Shown here: positions 17,211 to 26,514 of the stretch, one piece after another | Numbering within the stretch: position 1 is the first letter of the stretch | Layout: each line of letters begins with the position of its first letter | Assembly (NCBI GenBank): GCA_002371675.1 | Contig: DFGE01000007.1 | Span: 1 to 64,000, forward strand | Reading direction: 5' to 3' | Source of the DNA: Clostridiales bacterium UBA3758 | GTDB lineage: Bacteria; Bacillota; Clostridia; Oscillospirales; Oscillospiraceae | Length of the DNA stretch: 64,000 nucleotides | The notes under the pieces: generated by a model | Database searches by the model: none | The model's input: only the letters and a program-made list of their open reading frames with translations | Told to the model about the DNA's origin: nothing | Position numbers and translations under genes: made by a program

Positions 17211-17256
17211 AACGAAGCGGGAGCTCCCCCTTGTCGGAGAGCTCCCGTTTCGTTTT
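17211..17256. terminator. Terminator of cysE (bidirectional)
   Basis: AACGAAGCGGGAGCTC pairs with GAGCTCCCGTTTCGTT, allowing one wobble. It sits 15 bases beyond the cysE stop and also faces the deoD side. Confidence 0.75.
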
Positions 17257-17270
17257 GAATTTGTATTCGC

Positions 17271-17939
17271 TCAGATGACCCAGTCGTCCGGATGCGCGGC
17301 CTCGAGCTCCTTCTCGCGGGCCTTGAGCCGCGCGATTTCCTCGCGCAGCGCAGCGAGATCGCTGCTGATGGGGTCGGGCACATCCCGCACGTGGTCGACA
17401 TCCTGCACGTAATTGACCTTCTTGCCTGCCACGCGCACCACGCGCGCCGGGATGCCGACGGCGGTGCAGTTCTCCGGGATGTCCTTGAGGACGACGGAGT
17501 TGGCCGCGACGCGGGCATTATCCCCGATGGTGATGGGGCCGAGTACCTTGGCGCCGGTGCCGATCAGCACGTTGTTGCCGATGGTCGGGTGGCGCTTGCC
17601 GACGTCCTTGCCGGTGCCGCCGAGGGTAACGCCGTGAAAGATCAGGCAATCATCCCCGATTTCGGCGGTCTCGCCGATGACGAGACCCATGCCGTGGTCG
17701 ATGACGAGGCGCTTGCCGATGGTCGCGCCGGGGTGGATCTCGATGCCGGTGCGGCGGCGGCTCGCCTGCGAGATCATGCGGGCGAGGAATTTCAGATTAT
17801 GCTCATAGCACCAGTGGGCGCGGCGGTGGCTGCGCACGGCCTTAAGGCCGGGATAGAGCAGCAGCACCTCCAGCGCGCTGCGCGCGGCGGGGTCGCGCGC
17901 CTGATAGGCGCGAATGGTCTCTCTTAAATCATCAAACAT
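17271..17939 (-). CDS. cysE: Serine O-acetyltransferase
   Basis: A 222-residue enzyme making O-acetylserine, the first step of cysteine synthesis from serine. It has the family N-terminus, the left-handed beta-helix of hexapeptide repeats (IEIHPGATIGKRLVIDHG, IGETAEIGDDCLI, GGTGKDVGKRHPTIG), and a C-terminal helical tail. The shorter N-terminus resembles Gram-positive EpsC/CysE. Its serine substrate could be supplied by the GcvT-GlyA pathway upstream. AGAAGGAGA precedes the start. No T-box or other leader RNA is apparent in the ~110-base leader. Confidence 0.94.
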   Translation of the reverse strand: MFDDLRETIRAYQARDPAARSALEVLLLYPGLKAVRSHRRAHWCYEHNLKFLARMISQASRRRTGIEIHPGATIGKRLVIDHGMGLVIGETAEIGDDCLIFHGVTLGGTGKDVGKRHPTIGNNVLIGTGAKVLGPITIGDNARVAANSVVLKDIPENCTAVGIPARVVRVAGKKVNYVQDVDHVRDVPDPISSDLAALREEIARLKAREKELEAAHPDDWVI

Positions 17940-18052
17940 ATCGTTCTATCTCCTTCTGCCGTTTTCTCTTTATCCTATGCAGAAGGAGCGACATCGGCAG
18001 GCAAACAGGCAGATCATGGGTCTCACGGCTCCAGACGGGATCAGGATGCCTG

Positions 18053-18082
18053 ATTATAGTCCTTTCCGCTGCGGCCTGTCAA
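18053..18082 (-). promoter_or_regulatory. Promoter of cysE
   Basis: On the minus strand, TTGACA (18077-18082) and TATAAT (18053-18058) are separated by 18 bases. Confidence 0.68.
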
Positions 18083-18121
18083 CCGCAACCTGCCCGGCCG
18101 TGTTTTGCCGCACTTCTCCCC

Positions 18122-18150
18122 TTGCAGGCAGGGGCGGATTGTGGTACATT
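18122..18150 (+). promoter_or_regulatory. Promoter of the GtrII-like/LRR pair
   Basis: TTGCAG (18122-18127), a 17-base spacer and TACATT (18145-18150) lie 30 bases before the likely start at 18181. The -35 is about 40 bases from that of cysE on the other strand. Confidence 0.5.
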
Positions 18151-18180
18151 GGGGACAATAAAGGAATGGGGAATGCTTCC

Positions 18181-19800
18181 ATGATACAAACCATCAAACG
18201 CGGTTTTCTCGCCGGCTGGGACGACGGCCCGGACGCGCTGCCGGGGCGGAAGCTCCTGTGCTGGTGCCTGCTTTTCACCTTCGGCTGGGGACTCCTCGCG
18301 CACGCCTACGGCTTTCTGCACGACAGCTTTTCGCACGACGTGCTCAACGCCCTCGTGGCCGACAATGTGGAGACCTACTGGAAAATGCAGCTCGGCCGCT
18401 TCTCGGCGGTGCTCTACCGGCGCATCATCCGCGGCCCCGTCACCATGCCCTGGCTGCTGGGGCTGCTGGCCCTGCTCTGGACGGCGCTCGCGCTCTTTCT
18501 CACGGCCAAGCTCCTGCGCATCCGCTCCAAAGGCCTGCTCGCGCTCACGGCGGGCGTCCTCGTGGCGAACATCAGCTTTATCGCCCTCACCGCCACCTAT
18601 ATCTATGAGCTGGACATCGACCTGCTGGCCCTGCTGGGCGCCGCCGCGGCGGCCTTTCTCTGGGCGCGCTACGGCTGGCTCGGCTCCGCGCTCGGGACGC
18701 TCTTCATCGCCGGCTCCCTCAGCCTCTACCAGAGCTACCTCTGCGTTGCCGTCGTGCTCATCATGCTCGTGTGCATCCAGGAGCTGCTGGACGGGAGGCG
18801 CTTCGGCGCGGTCTTCGGCAGGGGGCTGCGCGGCGTTGGCATGATCGGCGTCGGCGGCGGGATCTATTACGCGCTGCTGCGGCTGATGGCCCGCCTGAAG
18901 GACATCCCGCTCGACACCGGCAGCTACAACAGCGTCTACACCGCGCTGGACGCGAGCGGCAAGTCCGAGACGCTTCTGGAGGCGATCGGCGCCGCCTACA
19001 GCGACTGGGCAGCGAGCTTCTTCGATCCGAACGCCGCCTTCCTCACCGTGGGGATGCAGCGGCTGCACATCGCCATGGCCGTGCTGCTCGCCGCGCTGCT
19101 TGTCGCGGTGCTGCTCTCGAAGTCCATCCGCCCCGCGGAAAAGGCTCTGCTGACCGTGCTCGTGCTCCTGCTGCCGCTGGGGAGCAATGCCACGCGCATC
19201 CTCTCCGGGCGTGCGGTGCACGACCTGATGAAATACGCCTTCTGGCTCGTATACCTCTTCCTGCTGCTGCTCGGGCGCTGGGCGAAGGAGCGTCTCAACA
19301 AGCCCGGCCGCGCGGTCAACGCCGTCGCGCTGCTGCTGGTCGCGCTTCTGCTGTGGCAGAATGTGCAGACCGCCAACGCCTGCTATGTCAAGAAGGATCT
19401 CGAGCAGGACGCCGCGCTCTCGCTGATGACCCGCGTCGTCAACCGCATCGAGCAGACGGAGGGCTATGTCCCCGGCGAGACCGAGCTCTGCTTCGTGGGC
19501 GTGAGCGACCAGCTGCTCCCCTCGATCTGCGGCTTCGAGCAGTATCGGCGCATCACGGGGCTCACGGGCAGCAGCCCGATCATCACCGCCGACGCCGATT
19601 ATTACTACAATGTCTACGGCGCCTACTTCAAGTATATTCTGAACAACCCCGGCCGCATGGTCGGGCACAAGACCTGGAGCGCCCTGCAGCTCGACGAGCG
19701 TGCGCTCGCCATGCCGGCCTTCCCGGCGGCGGGCTGCATCCGGGAGATCGACGGCGTGCTGGTCGTCAAGATGGGAGAACAGTTCGAATGGGAAAGCTGA
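18181..19800 (+). CDS. GtrII-like polytopic membrane protein (putative glycosyltransferase)
   Basis: A 539-residue protein with about ten membrane helices. The N-terminal region (DSFSHDVLNALVADNVETYWKMQLGRF, in which an acidic loop precedes a GRF motif) and the helix pattern resemble the GtrII family that transfers glucosyl groups from lipid carriers to surface polymers. The soluble C-terminus faces outside. ATG 18181 is preferred because the ATG at 18166 is too close to AAGGA. It overlaps the next gene by 13 bases, implying coupled expression. The family call is moderate; a general GT-C-type membrane protein is the fallback. Confidence 0.65.
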   Translation: MIQTIKRGFLAGWDDGPDALPGRKLLCWCLLFTFGWGLLAHAYGFLHDSFSHDVLNALVADNVETYWKMQLGRFSAVLYRRIIRGPVTMPWLLGLLALLWTALALFLTAKLLRIRSKGLLALTAGVLVANISFIALTATYIYELDIDLLALLGAAAAAFLWARYGWLGSALGTLFIAGSLSLYQSYLCVAVVLIMLVCIQELLDGRRFGAVFGRGLRGVGMIGVGGGIYYALLRLMARLKDIPLDTGSYNSVYTALDASGKSETLLEAIGAAYSDWAASFFDPNAAFLTVGMQRLHIAMAVLLAALLVAVLLSKSIRPAEKALLTVLVLLLPLGSNATRILSGRAVHDLMKYAFWLVYLFLLLLGRWAKERLNKPGRAVNAVALLLVALLLWQNVQTANACYVKKDLEQDAALSLMTRVVNRIEQTEGYVPGETELCFVGVSDQLLPSICGFEQYRRITGLTGSSPIITADADYYYNVYGAYFKYILNNPGRMVGHKTWSALQLDERALAMPAFPAAGCIREIDGVLVVKMGEQFEWES

Positions 19801-21383
19801 ACCGGAACATGCTGCTGATACTGCTGTTGCTCGCGGCGCTGCTGCTTTGCGCCTGCGGGCTGCAGCCGACTGCGCCGGGCGAAGCGGGCAGGCCCGCCGC
19901 CGTGCCGGAGCAGACGCCCGAGCCGACGAACGACCCGGCGGACGTGATCGAGGTCATCGCCGTGCTGAACGCGGAGGAGCTCGCCTCGCTCGACCGCTAT
20001 CCGAACCTGCAGAAGGCCGATCTCTCCGGCAGCAGCTGCTATGACGAGATGCTCGCCTGGGCAGAGGAGCATCCGGAGGTGGAGCTCCTGTACACCGTGG
20101 AGCTGCCCTGCGGGACGGTGAAGAGCAGCGACACCGCGCTCGACCTCTCCGCCCTCACGAAGGAGGAGCTCTCCGACGCGCTCACGCAGCTGCGCTATCT
20201 CCCCGCCGTGGAGGAGATCCGCCTCGGCGCGCTGAAGCTCGCAGAGCTGGAGGAGCTGCGCGCGCAGTACCCGCAGATCGACTTTGACTGGAGCTTCTCG
20301 CTCCTTGGCAAAACACACTCGACGCTTGACACGGAGATCGACCTCAGCACACTGACTTCTCACCGCGTAGACGAGGCCGCCCGCCTGCTCGCCTGCATGC
20401 CGCGGCTCGAGACCTTCCATCTTGCCGGCGAGGACGAGCAGGAGCACCTGAGCTGGGCGGAGATCCGCAGACTCTGCGAGGCCGCGCCGACCGCTGCGCC
20501 GGATTTCAGCTTCACGCTCTACAAGGTGCCGCTGAACACCTCCGACACGGTGATGGACATCAACCACTGCAAGGTGCCGGACAACTGCGCACAAATCCGC
20601 GAGATCCTGCCCTGCATGCCACGCCTCGAGACCCTCATCATGGACAGCTGCGGCGTGCCCAGTGAGGAGATGGAAAAGCTGCGCAATGAGTTCCCGAGCA
20701 TTGAGGTCGTGTGGCGCATCTGGTTCGGCACAGGCTACAGCGTGCGCACGGACGTGGAGAAGATCCTCGCCTCCCAGACCTCGAAGGGCGGCATTGTGGA
20801 TAACGCCGAGGCCGCCAAGCTCCGCTACTGCACGCATATCAAGTATCTCGACCTCGGGCACAACGAGTCGATCACCGACCTGTCCTTCCTGACCAGCATG
20901 CCGGATCTCGAGGTGCTCATCATCGCCATGAACCCGCTCGGCGATCTGACGCCGCTGGCCTCCTGCCCGAAGCTCGAGTATCTCGAGATGTTCTTCTCGG
21001 ATATTTACGACATCTCCCCGCTGGCGGAATGCCATGAGCTGCGGCATCTGAACATCGGCATGTGCGATTATCTGACCGACATAACCCCGCTCTACGGTCT
21101 GGAGCACCTCGAGCGCGTCTACATCGGCTGCCTCACACCCATCCCGCCCGAGCAGGTGGAGGAGCTGCGCCGCCTGCACCCCGACTGCGAGATCAACGAC
21201 GTCGATTACGACACCTCCATCGGCGCCTGGCGCTGGACGCACGAGTTCGACGAGGATCCGGAGTACATGGCGCAGGACTACTACCGCGAGGGCATGGCGC
21301 CGCGTTACGCCCTGCTCCGCCAGCAGTTCGACTACGACCACCGCGCCTACAGCTTTGCCTGGCTCGACCCCTACAACACCTGA
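19788..21383 (+). CDS. Leucine-rich-repeat lipoprotein
   Basis: A 531-residue predicted lipoprotein. Residues 1-22 are a signal peptide with lipobox LCAC (Cys23), followed by a Pro/Glu linker. Leucine-rich units recur through the rest, most clearly near the end (LEVLIIAMNPLGDLTPLASC, then LEYLEMFFSDIYDISPLAEC), a pattern like internalin-type LRRs. The C-terminal tail is acidic and tyrosine-rich. It starts inside the preceding membrane-protein gene. It probably sits on the outer face of the membrane as a binding protein; the partner is unknown. Confidence 0.82.
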   Translation: MGKLNRNMLLILLLLAALLLCACGLQPTAPGEAGRPAAVPEQTPEPTNDPADVIEVIAVLNAEELASLDRYPNLQKADLSGSSCYDEMLAWAEEHPEVELLYTVELPCGTVKSSDTALDLSALTKEELSDALTQLRYLPAVEEIRLGALKLAELEELRAQYPQIDFDWSFSLLGKTHSTLDTEIDLSTLTSHRVDEAARLLACMPRLETFHLAGEDEQEHLSWAEIRRLCEAAPTAAPDFSFTLYKVPLNTSDTVMDINHCKVPDNCAQIREILPCMPRLETLIMDSCGVPSEEMEKLRNEFPSIEVVWRIWFGTGYSVRTDVEKILASQTSKGGIVDNAEAAKLRYCTHIKYLDLGHNESITDLSFLTSMPDLEVLIIAMNPLGDLTPLASCPKLEYLEMFFSDIYDISPLAECHELRHLNIGMCDYLTDITPLYGLEHLERVYIGCLTPIPPEQVEELRRLHPDCEINDVDYDTSIGAWRWTHEFDEDPEYMAQDYYREGMAPRYALLRQQFDYDHRAYSFAWLDPYNT

Positions 21384-21402
21384 CAGAACGGGTAGGTGCG
21401 GC

Positions 21403-21487
21403 AAAAGGGCGCGCTGCAAAACAGCGTGTAAGAACAGAAGCACCAGTCAGGTCCCAAAAGGACCTGACTGGTGCTTCTGTTTGCGTT
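21403..21487 (+). repeat. 85-bp hairpin repeat, copy B1
   Basis: This contains CGCTGCAAAACAGCG and then a perfect 21-bp hairpin (21434-21454 with 21460-21480, ACAGAAGCACC.../...GGTGCTTCTGT). An inverted copy lies at 61383-61467. Lying just after the LRR gene and facing the HAD gene, it probably also acts as a terminator, though its T-run is short. Confidence 0.75.
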
Positions 21488-21563
21488 AATAAATTTTTTG
21501 AAGACAACAATAATGTAAGGACCGTGCGCGGAAGCGGCGAAAAGCTTTCTGGCTTTCCGGCGG

Positions 21564-22400
21564 CTAAGCCTGCAGCATCCTGCGCAGGCCCTCGGCGAAG
21601 CCGGCGTGATTGTTGTCCCCGGTGACGCCGTCTGCCGCGGCGAGCACGGCGGGGTCCGCGTTGGCCATCGCCATGCCGAAGCCGGCCAGCTCCAGCAGCT
21701 CCCGGTCGTTCGTGCCGTCGCCGAAGGCGAGGCTCTGCTCCGGCGGGATGCCGAGCAGCGCGCAGAGCGCGCGCAGGGCCTTGCCCTTGCCGGCGTGCGC
21801 GCTGTTGATCTCAATGTTGAAGGGCACGGAGGTCGTGGGCGTGAGCTCCGGGAAGCGCTGCGGCAGCGTTTGCAGCAGCTCTGCGCGCAGGGGATAGTCC
21901 TCCTCGCGGAAGAAGGCCTGCAGCTTCTGCAGCGGCCGCCCCTTTTCGCGCAGGTAGGCCTTCAGCTCCGGCACCGGGCGGCGCAGCTCGCGCAGCATCT
22001 GGAGCATCGGAGGGAATTTCCCGAAAATCTCCGGCGCGCGCTCAAGCATGGAGGCTGTCATGTAGCCGGCGTCGTCCTGATAGCAGTCGTAGAGCACGGG
22101 CAGCGTGTCGAGGTATTCGTAGCAGCGCAGCGCCAGCGCCAGCGGGATATCCGCCCGATGGACGAGGCGATCCTCCCGCGCGTCGTAGACGCCCGCGCCG
22201 TTGGAGACGATGAAATAGCGCACGGCGGGCAGGCTTTTGATCGTTTCCGGGATGCCGCGCACGATGCGCCCCGTGGCCGGGACGAGCACGACGCCCCTCG
22301 CCGCGGCCTCCTCCAGCGCGAGGAGGTTCTCCGGAGGGATGTTCTTGTCGTCGTCGAGAAAGGTGCCGTCGAGATCGAAGGCAACGAGCTTCACTTGCAT
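21564..22400 (-). CDS. Cof-type HAD hydrolase
   Basis: A 278-residue HAD phosphatase of the Cof/YidA type. Motif I is FDLDGTFL, motif II lies in PATGR, and motif III/IV is AFGDGTNDRELL. A large C2 cap sits in the middle. These enzymes dephosphorylate sugar phosphates or cofactors; the substrate is not evident. AAAAGGAG precedes the ATG. Confidence 0.9.
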   Translation of the reverse strand: MQVKLVAFDLDGTFLDDDKNIPPENLLALEEAAARGVVLVPATGRIVRGIPETIKSLPAVRYFIVSNGAGVYDAREDRLVHRADIPLALALRCYEYLDTLPVLYDCYQDDAGYMTASMLERAPEIFGKFPPMLQMLRELRRPVPELKAYLREKGRPLQKLQAFFREEDYPLRAELLQTLPQRFPELTPTTSVPFNIEINSAHAGKGKALRALCALLGIPPEQSLAFGDGTNDRELLELAGFGMAMANADPAVLAAADGVTGDNNHAGFAEGLRRMLQA

Positions 22401-22426
22401 GGCCGAGCTCCTTTTCCGTATTTCAC

Positions 22427-22456
22427 AAAAAGTCCGGTATGGACTTTTTTGACAAG
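22427..22456. repeat. Small terminator-like hairpin repeat, copy C1
   Basis: AAAAAGTCC/GGACTTTTTT with a 5-base loop, flanked by GACAAG. An inverted near-copy is at 49112-49142. The T-runs on both sides make it a plausible bidirectional terminator between trxB and the HAD gene. Confidence 0.6.
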
Positions 22457-22459
22457 CTG

Positions 22460-22496
22460 AGCCAGCGGCCTCCGTTCAAGCCGGAGGCCGCTGGCT
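22460..22496. terminator. Terminator of trxB
   Basis: AGCCAGCGGCCTCCG pairs perfectly with CGGAGGCCGCTGGCT. It stands directly beyond the trxB stop and next to the T-rich hairpin at 22427-22456. Confidence 0.7.
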
Positions 22497-22519
22497 GTTT
22501 CCGCCTGTAAACGCAAGCC

Positions 22520-23410
22520 TTATGCGTCGAGATAGGCGCAGGCGGCCAGGGCGGCAGTCGCCCCGTCGGCAACTGCGGTGGTAAGCTGGCGTACGCCCTT
22601 CCTGCGGCAGTCCCCCGCCACGAAGACGCCCGGCGTGGGGCTGAGACAGTCCTCGGCGGCGTCGGCGTAGCCGGCCGCGTCGAGCGCAAGCACATCGGCG
22701 AAGGCGCCGAGATCGGGCTGATGGCCGACGGCCACGAAGAGTCCCTCGACCGGCAGGACGCTCTCCTCCCCGCCGTGCTGCACGCGCAGCCCCGTGAGCT
22801 CGTTTTCACCCAGCAGCTCCGTGATGCGCGCCTCCAGCAGGAAGTCCACGTTCTCTTTTGCGCGCAGCGCATCGACCAGCTTCTGCTCGCCGCGGAACTG
22901 GGCGCGGCGATGGATGAGCGTGACGCGGCTGCAGCTCTCGCTCAGGAGCAGCGCGTCCTGCAGGGCGCTGTTGCCGCCGCCGGTCACGGCCACGGGCTTG
23001 CCCTTATAGAAGGCTCCGTCGCAGACCGCGCAGTAGCCGACGCCGCTGCCGACGAGTTCTTCCTCGCGCGCCACGCCCAGCGGACGCGGGCGTGCGCCGG
23101 TCGCAATGATGACCGCGCGGCCCTCGAACTCCGCTCCGGACTCGCACACGGCGGTCGTGCCGCGCAGGGCGGTCACGGTGTCGAGCTCGACCTCGGCGCC
23201 CTGCGCCATGGCCTGCTCGAGCAGCTTGTCGCCGAGCTCGGTGCCGCTGACGGAGAGAAAACCGGGGAAGTTCTCCACGCGCGGGGACCAGGTGATCTGG
23301 CCGCCGAAGGCGTCCTTTTCGATGACCAGAACGGATTTGCCCGCGCGGCGGGCGTAGGTAGCGGCCGTGAGCCCTGCGGGGCCGCCGCCGATGATGACGA
23401 TATCGTACAT
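22520..23410 (-). CDS. trxB: Thioredoxin reductase
   Basis: A 296-residue flavoenzyme that reduces thioredoxin with NADPH. It has the FAD-binding IIGGGPAGLTAATYA, the redox CAVCDG (Cys127, Cys130), and GGGNSALQDALLL, the nucleotide-binding loop. Classic TrxB has CATCDG, so CAVCDG is a small variant. It begins 4 bases after the rarA stop and is probably co-transcribed with it. A ferredoxin-dependent paralogue cannot be excluded by sequence alone. Confidence 0.9.
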   Translation of the reverse strand: MYDIVIIGGGPAGLTAATYARRAGKSVLVIEKDAFGGQITWSPRVENFPGFLSVSGTELGDKLLEQAMAQGAEVELDTVTALRGTTAVCESGAEFEGRAVIIATGARPRPLGVAREEELVGSGVGYCAVCDGAFYKGKPVAVTGGGNSALQDALLLSESCSRVTLIHRRAQFRGEQKLVDALRAKENVDFLLEARITELLGENELTGLRVQHGGEESVLPVEGLFVAVGHQPDLGAFADVLALDAAGYADAAEDCLSPTPGVFVAGDCRRKGVRQLTTAVADGATAALAACAYLDA

Positions 23411-23414
23411 TGTA

Positions 23415-24671
23415 TTATCCTTCTTCCTGTCCTTTGATGGCGTCCCAGTAGCGTTTGGCCGCCTGCTCGGTCTTGTTGTCGCCGTATTCGTAATAGCGGG
23501 CGTTCTTGAGATCGTCCGGGAGATACTGCTGCTTTACCCAGTGGCCGGGGAAATCGTGCGGGTAGAGATAGCCCTGCTCGCGCTCGAAGCCGGTCCCGTC
23601 GGCGTGCACGTTTTGCAGCTCGCGCGGAAAGGGACCCACGTGCCCGGCGCGCACGTCCGCAGCGGCGCGGTCGATCCCCATGACGACGGAGTTGGATTTC
23701 GGGGCGGTCGCCAGCAGGAGCACGGCCTCGGCCAGCGGCAGGCGCGCCTCGGGCAGCCCCAGCTGCAGCGCGGCGTCCACACAGGCCTTCACGATCGGCA
23801 CAGCCTGCGGATAGGCCAGGCCGATGTCCTCGCTCGCCGAGCAGAGGATGCGGCGCGAGGCGCCGATCAGGTCCCCGGCCTCGAGAAGCCGGGCGAGATA
23901 GTGCAGCGCGGCGTCCGGGTCCGAGCCGCGCAGGGACTTCATCAGCGCCGAAAGGCTGTCAAAATGCTCGTCGCCCTCGCGGTCATAGCGCATGGCGCTG
24001 CGCTGAGTGACGGCCTGCGCGTCCGCCAGCGTGATCGTGTCGCCGGAGGCGGAAAACAGCAGCTCCACGGCGTTCATGGCCTTGCGCACGTCCCCGCCGC
24101 AGGCGGCGGCGATGCGCTGCGTGACCCCCTCCTCCACCGCGAGCGGCGCCTCCCGGCGCGCGTTGAGCAGCGTGACCGCCCGCTCGACCGCCTTTTCGGC
24201 GTCGGCGGGGCCGATGGGCTTGAATTCGAAGACCGTCGAGCGGCTCAGGATGGCGTTGAACACGCAGAAATAGGGGTTCTCGGTCGTGGAGGCGATGAGC
24301 GTGATGCGCCCGTCCTCAATGAATTCCAGCAGGGACTGCTGCTGTTTCTTGTTGAAATACTGGATCTCGTCGAGATAGAGCAGCACGCCGCCGGGGGTGA
24401 GAAAGGTGTCCAGCTCGTCGATGATGCGCTTGATGTCCGCGATGCCGGCGGTGGTGGCGTTGAGCTTGCGCAGCGTGCGGTTGGTGCGGCGGGCGATGAT
24501 GCGCGCCACGGTGGTCTTCCCGGTGCCGGAGGGGCCGTAGAAGATCATGTTCGGGATCTGCCCGCTCTCCACGATGCGGCGCAGCAGGCCGCGGGGGCCG
24601 AGAATGTGCTGCTGGCCGACGACCTCGTCGAGACTCTCGGGGCGGATCTCATCTGCAAGGGGTTTATACAT
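23415..24671 (-). CDS. rarA: Replication-associated recombination protein A
   Basis: A 418-residue AAA+ ATPase of the RarA/MgsA/WRNIP1 family acting at stalled replication forks. It opens with LADEIRPESLDEVVGQQH, has Walker A GPSGTGKT at 46-53, Walker B LLYLDEIQ (Asp101-Glu102) and the C-terminal tetramerisation region ending HDFPGHWVKQQYLP, a family signature. GGGAGG precedes the start. It lies 55 bases after the DUF6020 gene. Confidence 0.94.
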   Translation of the reverse strand: MYKPLADEIRPESLDEVVGQQHILGPRGLLRRIVESGQIPNMIFYGPSGTGKTTVARIIARRTNRTLRKLNATTAGIADIKRIIDELDTFLTPGGVLLYLDEIQYFNKKQQQSLLEFIEDGRITLIASTTENPYFCVFNAILSRSTVFEFKPIGPADAEKAVERAVTLLNARREAPLAVEEGVTQRIAAACGGDVRKAMNAVELLFSASGDTITLADAQAVTQRSAMRYDREGDEHFDSLSALMKSLRGSDPDAALHYLARLLEAGDLIGASRRILCSASEDIGLAYPQAVPIVKACVDAALQLGLPEARLPLAEAVLLLATAPKSNSVVMGIDRAAADVRAGHVGPFPRELQNVHADGTGFEREQGYLYPHDFPGHWVKQQYLPDDLKNARYYEYGDNKTEQAAKRYWDAIKGQEEG

Positions 24672-24725
24672 GGCGTCCTCCCAGGTGTGGGTTAAGGATT
24701 CGGTCCGGCGCCCTGCCCCGGCGGC

Positions 24726-26510
24726 TCAGGGCGCGGGAGCGGGGTCGGCGCGCCCGCCGTCCTTCCCGTAAACCGCCGTCAGCAGCAGGAAGGGGAAGGC
24801 GGTAAAGAGCGCGTAATCGTAACGGGTCTCGCTGAACACCGGCGAGGCGATCATCAGGCTCAGCGTGATGGCAAAAACGGGCAGGGCAAGGAAGCTCTCC
24901 ACCCTCCTTCTGCGCATCAGATTGAGGCAGAAGGCTGCGCAGACGATCCAGAAATGCAGACCGATGCTGAGCAGCGGCTGGAAGAGATCAAAGGTGAAAA
25001 CATCCTGATAGACAAAATAGAGATAGAACGCGGCGAGGGAAAAGACGGTCTGCCGGCCGCCGAAGTCATTCGGCTCGACGCCGGTCGTCCAGACCCAGTA
25101 ATCGTAGCCGCCGTGCCAGTAGCCCTTGGTCTGCTCGGCCCAGGCCTCGATGAACTCCAGCGGATAGCGCCGCAGCAGCCCCAGCCAGAGCTTCAGATAC
25201 GCGCCCTTGTGGGAAACGAGGTAGTCCTGGTTGCCGAAATCGCGGATCGCGTCCTTGATCGGGTTGGAGAGCCCGCTGTCGTAGAGCGCGGGGATCTGCT
25301 CCACCTCGATGATCTCGCCGAGCAGGGCCTGTTCTTCCGCCGTGAGCTCCTTTCCGTCCGCCACGGTGCGGGCGATCTGCTGCAGCGGGACGGACAGGGA
25401 CTCCACAAAGTCCGGCTGCCGGACGTCGAGCGCCTTAAGGACGGGGCGCTTCATCACGAAGCCGAGCGCGAGCACAGCGAGAAACAGCAGGAGCATCCGC
25501 CGCTGCTGCTTGCCGAACAGGAGGGCGAACACGAGCGTGACCAGCACGAAGGCGAAATAGCCGTTGCTGCGCAGCAGGCAGAAGCCGAGAGAACCAAGCG
25601 CCAGGAGGATCCATTCGCGCACGCTGACGTCGAGCTTCTTGAGAATCCGGTACAGGGAGACGACAAACAGCAGCACGCAGCCGGCAAAGGGGATGTCCTT
25701 CCACATGGTGAAGCTATAGGCAAGATGGATAGGCAAAAGGGCAAACCAGAGCAGAAAGACCAGCACGGCACCCAGAGGCACGCCGCTGCGGTAGAGCGTC
25801 GAGAGCGAGTAGCTGATGACCGCCGCCATAAAGAGGATCTGGAACAGGCTGTAGAGCGCGATCCCGGCGTTGAGGTCATGGAACAGGCCCATGCCGATCG
25901 AGAGAAAGAAACGGATGATCATCGTGTGCCAGAAGGGGTGGTGATTGCTGTAGACCCCGCTCAGGATCTGCGAGATCTGGTCGGCGCTGTCCACCGAGAC
26001 GACCCCGGGATACATGGAGGGGAGGAAGACCAGCAGATCCGCCGCGCAGAGCAGGAGCATCGAGAGCAGGGAAAAGCGCCGCAGCTGCGTCTTTGTCGGC
26101 ATCTTCGGCTCATCCCGCCGCGCGCGCAGCAGGCGGAAGCAGAAGATCAGCGTATTGCGGCAGACGGACATGCTGCCGAGAAAGACCAGGAAGGCCTCAA
26201 GATACAGCCAGATCGCGAAGAGCGTCCGAACGGTATCGCGGACCAGCGCGCGCAGCACTGCGAGGTTGGCGAGGAAAACAGCGGCGGCGAACAGAACCGA
26301 GGCGACGGCGACGATGCGCCGCTGCCGCCGTTCCAGCGCCGGCTTTTCCCGGTAATTGGACAGCAGGGCGACAAGGCCGAGCCCGCCGCAGAGGATATAG
26401 ACGCTGTAATAAGAATCGCTGTGGCGCAGAAACAGGAACCAGATATACAGCAGAAAGAGCTGCAGCACCAGAAAGGGGCAGCTGTAAAGACGATCCGCAT
26501 TGCGCTCCAT
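24726..26510 (-). CDS. DUF6020-like polytopic membrane protein
   Basis: A 594-residue protein with about 13 membrane helices. The loop FLPSMYPGVVSVDSADQISQ, which follows the fourth or fifth helix, and HHPFWHTMIIR fit the DUF6020 family, often found beside glycosyltransferases and probably a GT-C-like enzyme. ATG 26510 is preferred because it directly follows the GT2 stop with GAGAGG upstream; an ATG 8 codons earlier overlaps the GT2 gene. It likely uses the polyprenyl-phosphate sugar made by the neighbouring GT2. Confidence 0.72.
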   Translation of the reverse strand: MERNADRLYSCPFLVLQLFLLYIWFLFLRHSDSYYSVYILCGGLGLVALLSNYREKPALERRQRRIVAVASVLFAAAVFLANLAVLRALVRDTVRTLFAIWLYLEAFLVFLGSMSVCRNTLIFCFRLLRARRDEPKMPTKTQLRRFSLLSMLLLCAADLLVFLPSMYPGVVSVDSADQISQILSGVYSNHHPFWHTMIIRFFLSIGMGLFHDLNAGIALYSLFQILFMAAVISYSLSTLYRSGVPLGAVLVFLLWFALLPIHLAYSFTMWKDIPFAGCVLLFVVSLYRILKKLDVSVREWILLALGSLGFCLLRSNGYFAFVLVTLVFALLFGKQQRRMLLLFLAVLALGFVMKRPVLKALDVRQPDFVESLSVPLQQIARTVADGKELTAEEQALLGEIIEVEQIPALYDSGLSNPIKDAIRDFGNQDYLVSHKGAYLKLWLGLLRRYPLEFIEAWAEQTKGYWHGGYDYWVWTTGVEPNDFGGRQTVFSLAAFYLYFVYQDVFTFDLFQPLLSIGLHFWIVCAAFCLNLMRRRRVESFLALPVFAITLSLMIASPVFSETRYDYALFTAFPFLLLTAVYGKDGGRADPAPAP

Positions 26511-26514
26511 GGCG

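Noticed and set aside
17940..18052. T-box or other cysteine/serine leader ahead of cysE
   Set aside because: The leader is only about 110 bases and lacks a T-box sequence or terminator/antiterminator pair.
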